NCBI GenBank assembly: GCA_947449535.1
Contig: CANFRP010000004.1
Coordinates: 1 to 64,000 of the forward strand
Direction: 5' to 3'
From: Actinomycetota bacterium
GTDB taxonomy: Bacteria > Actinomycetota > Actinomycetes > Nanopelagicales > Nanopelagicaceae
DNA: 64,000 bases
Of the stretch, positions 63,162 to 64,000 are shown one piece after another. Position 1 is the stretch's first letter. Every line of letters begins with the position of its first letter. The position numbers were made by a program, and so were the translations under genes. The notes beneath the pieces are model-generated. The model worked only from the letters and a program-made list of their open reading frames with translations, was not told the origin of the DNA and searched no databases.

Positions 63162-64000
63162 TTACTTTGTCGCCCTATCTGCGGCGAATACAGGGCTTTG
63201 ATCGCTGAGCGCAATCCAGATCTGTCCCGGTACGAATTTAGCCTCATCTCCATTGAGATAGCTCCATCGTGTGGGCTCGGTCTCAGATGTTCGACTCCAA
63301 TTGATCGGAACTGCATAACCATCCCGCATGAGATACCCCGATCCCTCACCAATGAGGTGACTTAGCGGAGTAATCCCTCCTACTTTGTCATGGTAAATCG
63401 AATCAGTAATTAAAACTTTTTGAATGATGAAAGTCCGAGTGGAAAGTTGCATTCCATTTGCATCTAGGTCGGGCGCTCCACCATAAAAAATATTCCAGTG
63501 TTTTTTCAAGGAATCCCACTCGATGCGATATTTTGACGCTGGCCACTTAATCGAGACGCTAGTTACGGGTTGTACCTTCAATGTGGTTGTGTCAGTGGGA
63601 AGAGCTCCAAAGCTCCAGCCCATGGATTTAGCATCAGCAATATCTTTGCCTTCTTGATCTATCGCTTTTACTAAGAGCGCCCGTGGATCCAAAATCATAT
63701 TTGTTGGCTCAGATCGCGTGAGATCTCGCGAATAGATTGATGGCGGTTCTCGTTCAGCCGAGAGGCTCTCCAGATTGGCCGAAGCGATCACTGGAAGCAT
63801 TTTTCGTTGCGCGCCACTGAATGCAAAAGCCACACGCCCGTATTGCGCCAAAATATCAATATCGCTAATACGGGCCGACCTTACCGGCCCAATTTTTGCC
63901 GGAAGACTTTCCCGCGATTGGGAATAGATCGCCGCTAAGCGAGTGAGTCCGCCTTCCACTTGTTCGATATAAATAACATCCGCTTTTTCAATTCCAATCT
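63162..64000 (-). CDS. DUF3048 domain protein (YerB-like), 5' end cut by window
   Basis: The frame stays open to the window edge, so the N terminus is missing (likely a signal or lipoprotein sequence). The visible part of about 279 residues begins GIEKADVIYIEQVEGGLTRL and continues with a PVRSARISDIDILAQYG motif, a WNIFYGGAPDLDANG middle, and a C-terminal beta-rich domain ending PGQIWIALSDQSPVF. This matches DUF3048, whose members are secreted or lipid-anchored and of unknown function. It is upstream of pdxS with 46 bases between. Confidence 0.85.
   Translation of the reverse strand, partial: IGIEKADVIYIEQVEGGLTRLAAIYSQSRESLPAKIGPVRSARISDIDILAQYGRVAFAFSGAQRKMLPVIASANLESLSAEREPPSIYSRDLTRSEPTNMILDPRALLVKAIDQEGKDIADAKSMGWSFGALPTDTTTLKVQPVTSVSIKWPASKYRIEWDSLKKHWNIFYGGAPDLDANGMQLSTRTFIIQKVLITDSIYHDKVGGITPLSHLIGEGSGYLMRDGYAVPINWSRTSETEPTRWSYLNGDEAKFVPGQIWIALSDQSPVFAADRATK

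Noticed and set aside
1-64000. CRISPR arrays, insertion sequences, prophage genes, rRNA
   Set aside because: No regularly spaced repeats, transposase motifs, phage structural genes or rRNA segments were seen; every stretch is accounted for by housekeeping genes.

Overview
The window is a dense stretch of chromosome from an actinobacterium, most likely a streamlined freshwater member of the Nanopelagicales (acI: Planktophila/Nanopelagicus-like). This assignment is inferred from four things: actinobacterial markers (mycothiol ligase MshC, the SCO1664/DUF3090/histidine-phosphatase trio, an mIHF domain next to rpoZ, a helicase-dead PriA); gene order close to the mycobacterial and streptomycete ruv-sec-rel, alaS-aro-efp-nusB and pyr-gmk-rpoZ-metK-priA-fmt-rpe blocks; base composition that looks below 50% GC by eye; and extreme compaction. 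About 63 protein genes and one tRNA fill 64 kb. The largest non-coding stretch is about 160 bases (52337-52512), so there is no gene-free region over 300 bases. I see no insertion sequence, phage, CRISPR array or rRNA.

Layout, left to right (most genes point left). 17-7379: HAD phosphatase, metH, mshC, SCO1664-like, DUF3090 and a histidine phosphatase. 7440-15710 is a mixed-strand segment: aldo/keto reductase, M20 peptidase, tRNA-Leu(GAG), thymidine kinase, alcohol dehydrogenase, DUF554 and YczE-like membrane proteins, ung, an ABC ATPase, and a two-gene serB. 15707-24922: hisG-hisE, rpe, rsmB, fmt, def, priA, metK, coaBC, rpoZ (listed against the direction of transcription). 24956-35511: a complete de novo UMP operon, pyrR-pyrB-pyrC-carA-carB-pyrK-pyrD-pyrF, followed by an mIHF-guanylate kinase fusion. 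35612-42537: nusB, efp, the shikimate genes aroQ-aroB-aroK-aroC, a prepilin peptidase, aroE, mltG, ruvX. 42539-48563: alaS, DUF948, an unusual FtsH/M41-like AAA protease and a lipoprotein. 48579-52336: aspS, hisS, an MBL hydrolase. 52513-53835: DUF349 protein. 53837-63115: rel, secF, secD, ruvB, ruvA, ruvC, yebC, pdxT, pdxS. The right edge cuts a DUF3048 lipoprotein-type gene.

Regulation visible in sequence. The pyrR leader carries a PyrR-binding hairpin loop (TCCTGTGAGG, minus strand) just before the ribosome binding site, so UMP synthesis is probably controlled by PyrR at the RNA level. At least thirteen start codons, mostly at operon heads, have a TAnnnT hexamer 6-8 bases upstream and no ribosome binding site. 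That is the signature of leaderless mRNAs, and it fixes several starts. Other genes (secF, yebC, hisS, pdxS, efp, rpoZ, the alcohol dehydrogenase) have clear Shine-Dalgarno sequences.

Most worth a second look: the mIHF-Gmk fusion, the four-TM AAA/M41 protease overlapping a lipoprotein gene, the split SerB, the 15-bp divergent leaderless promoter pair, and the loss of yajC and apt from an otherwise conserved block.
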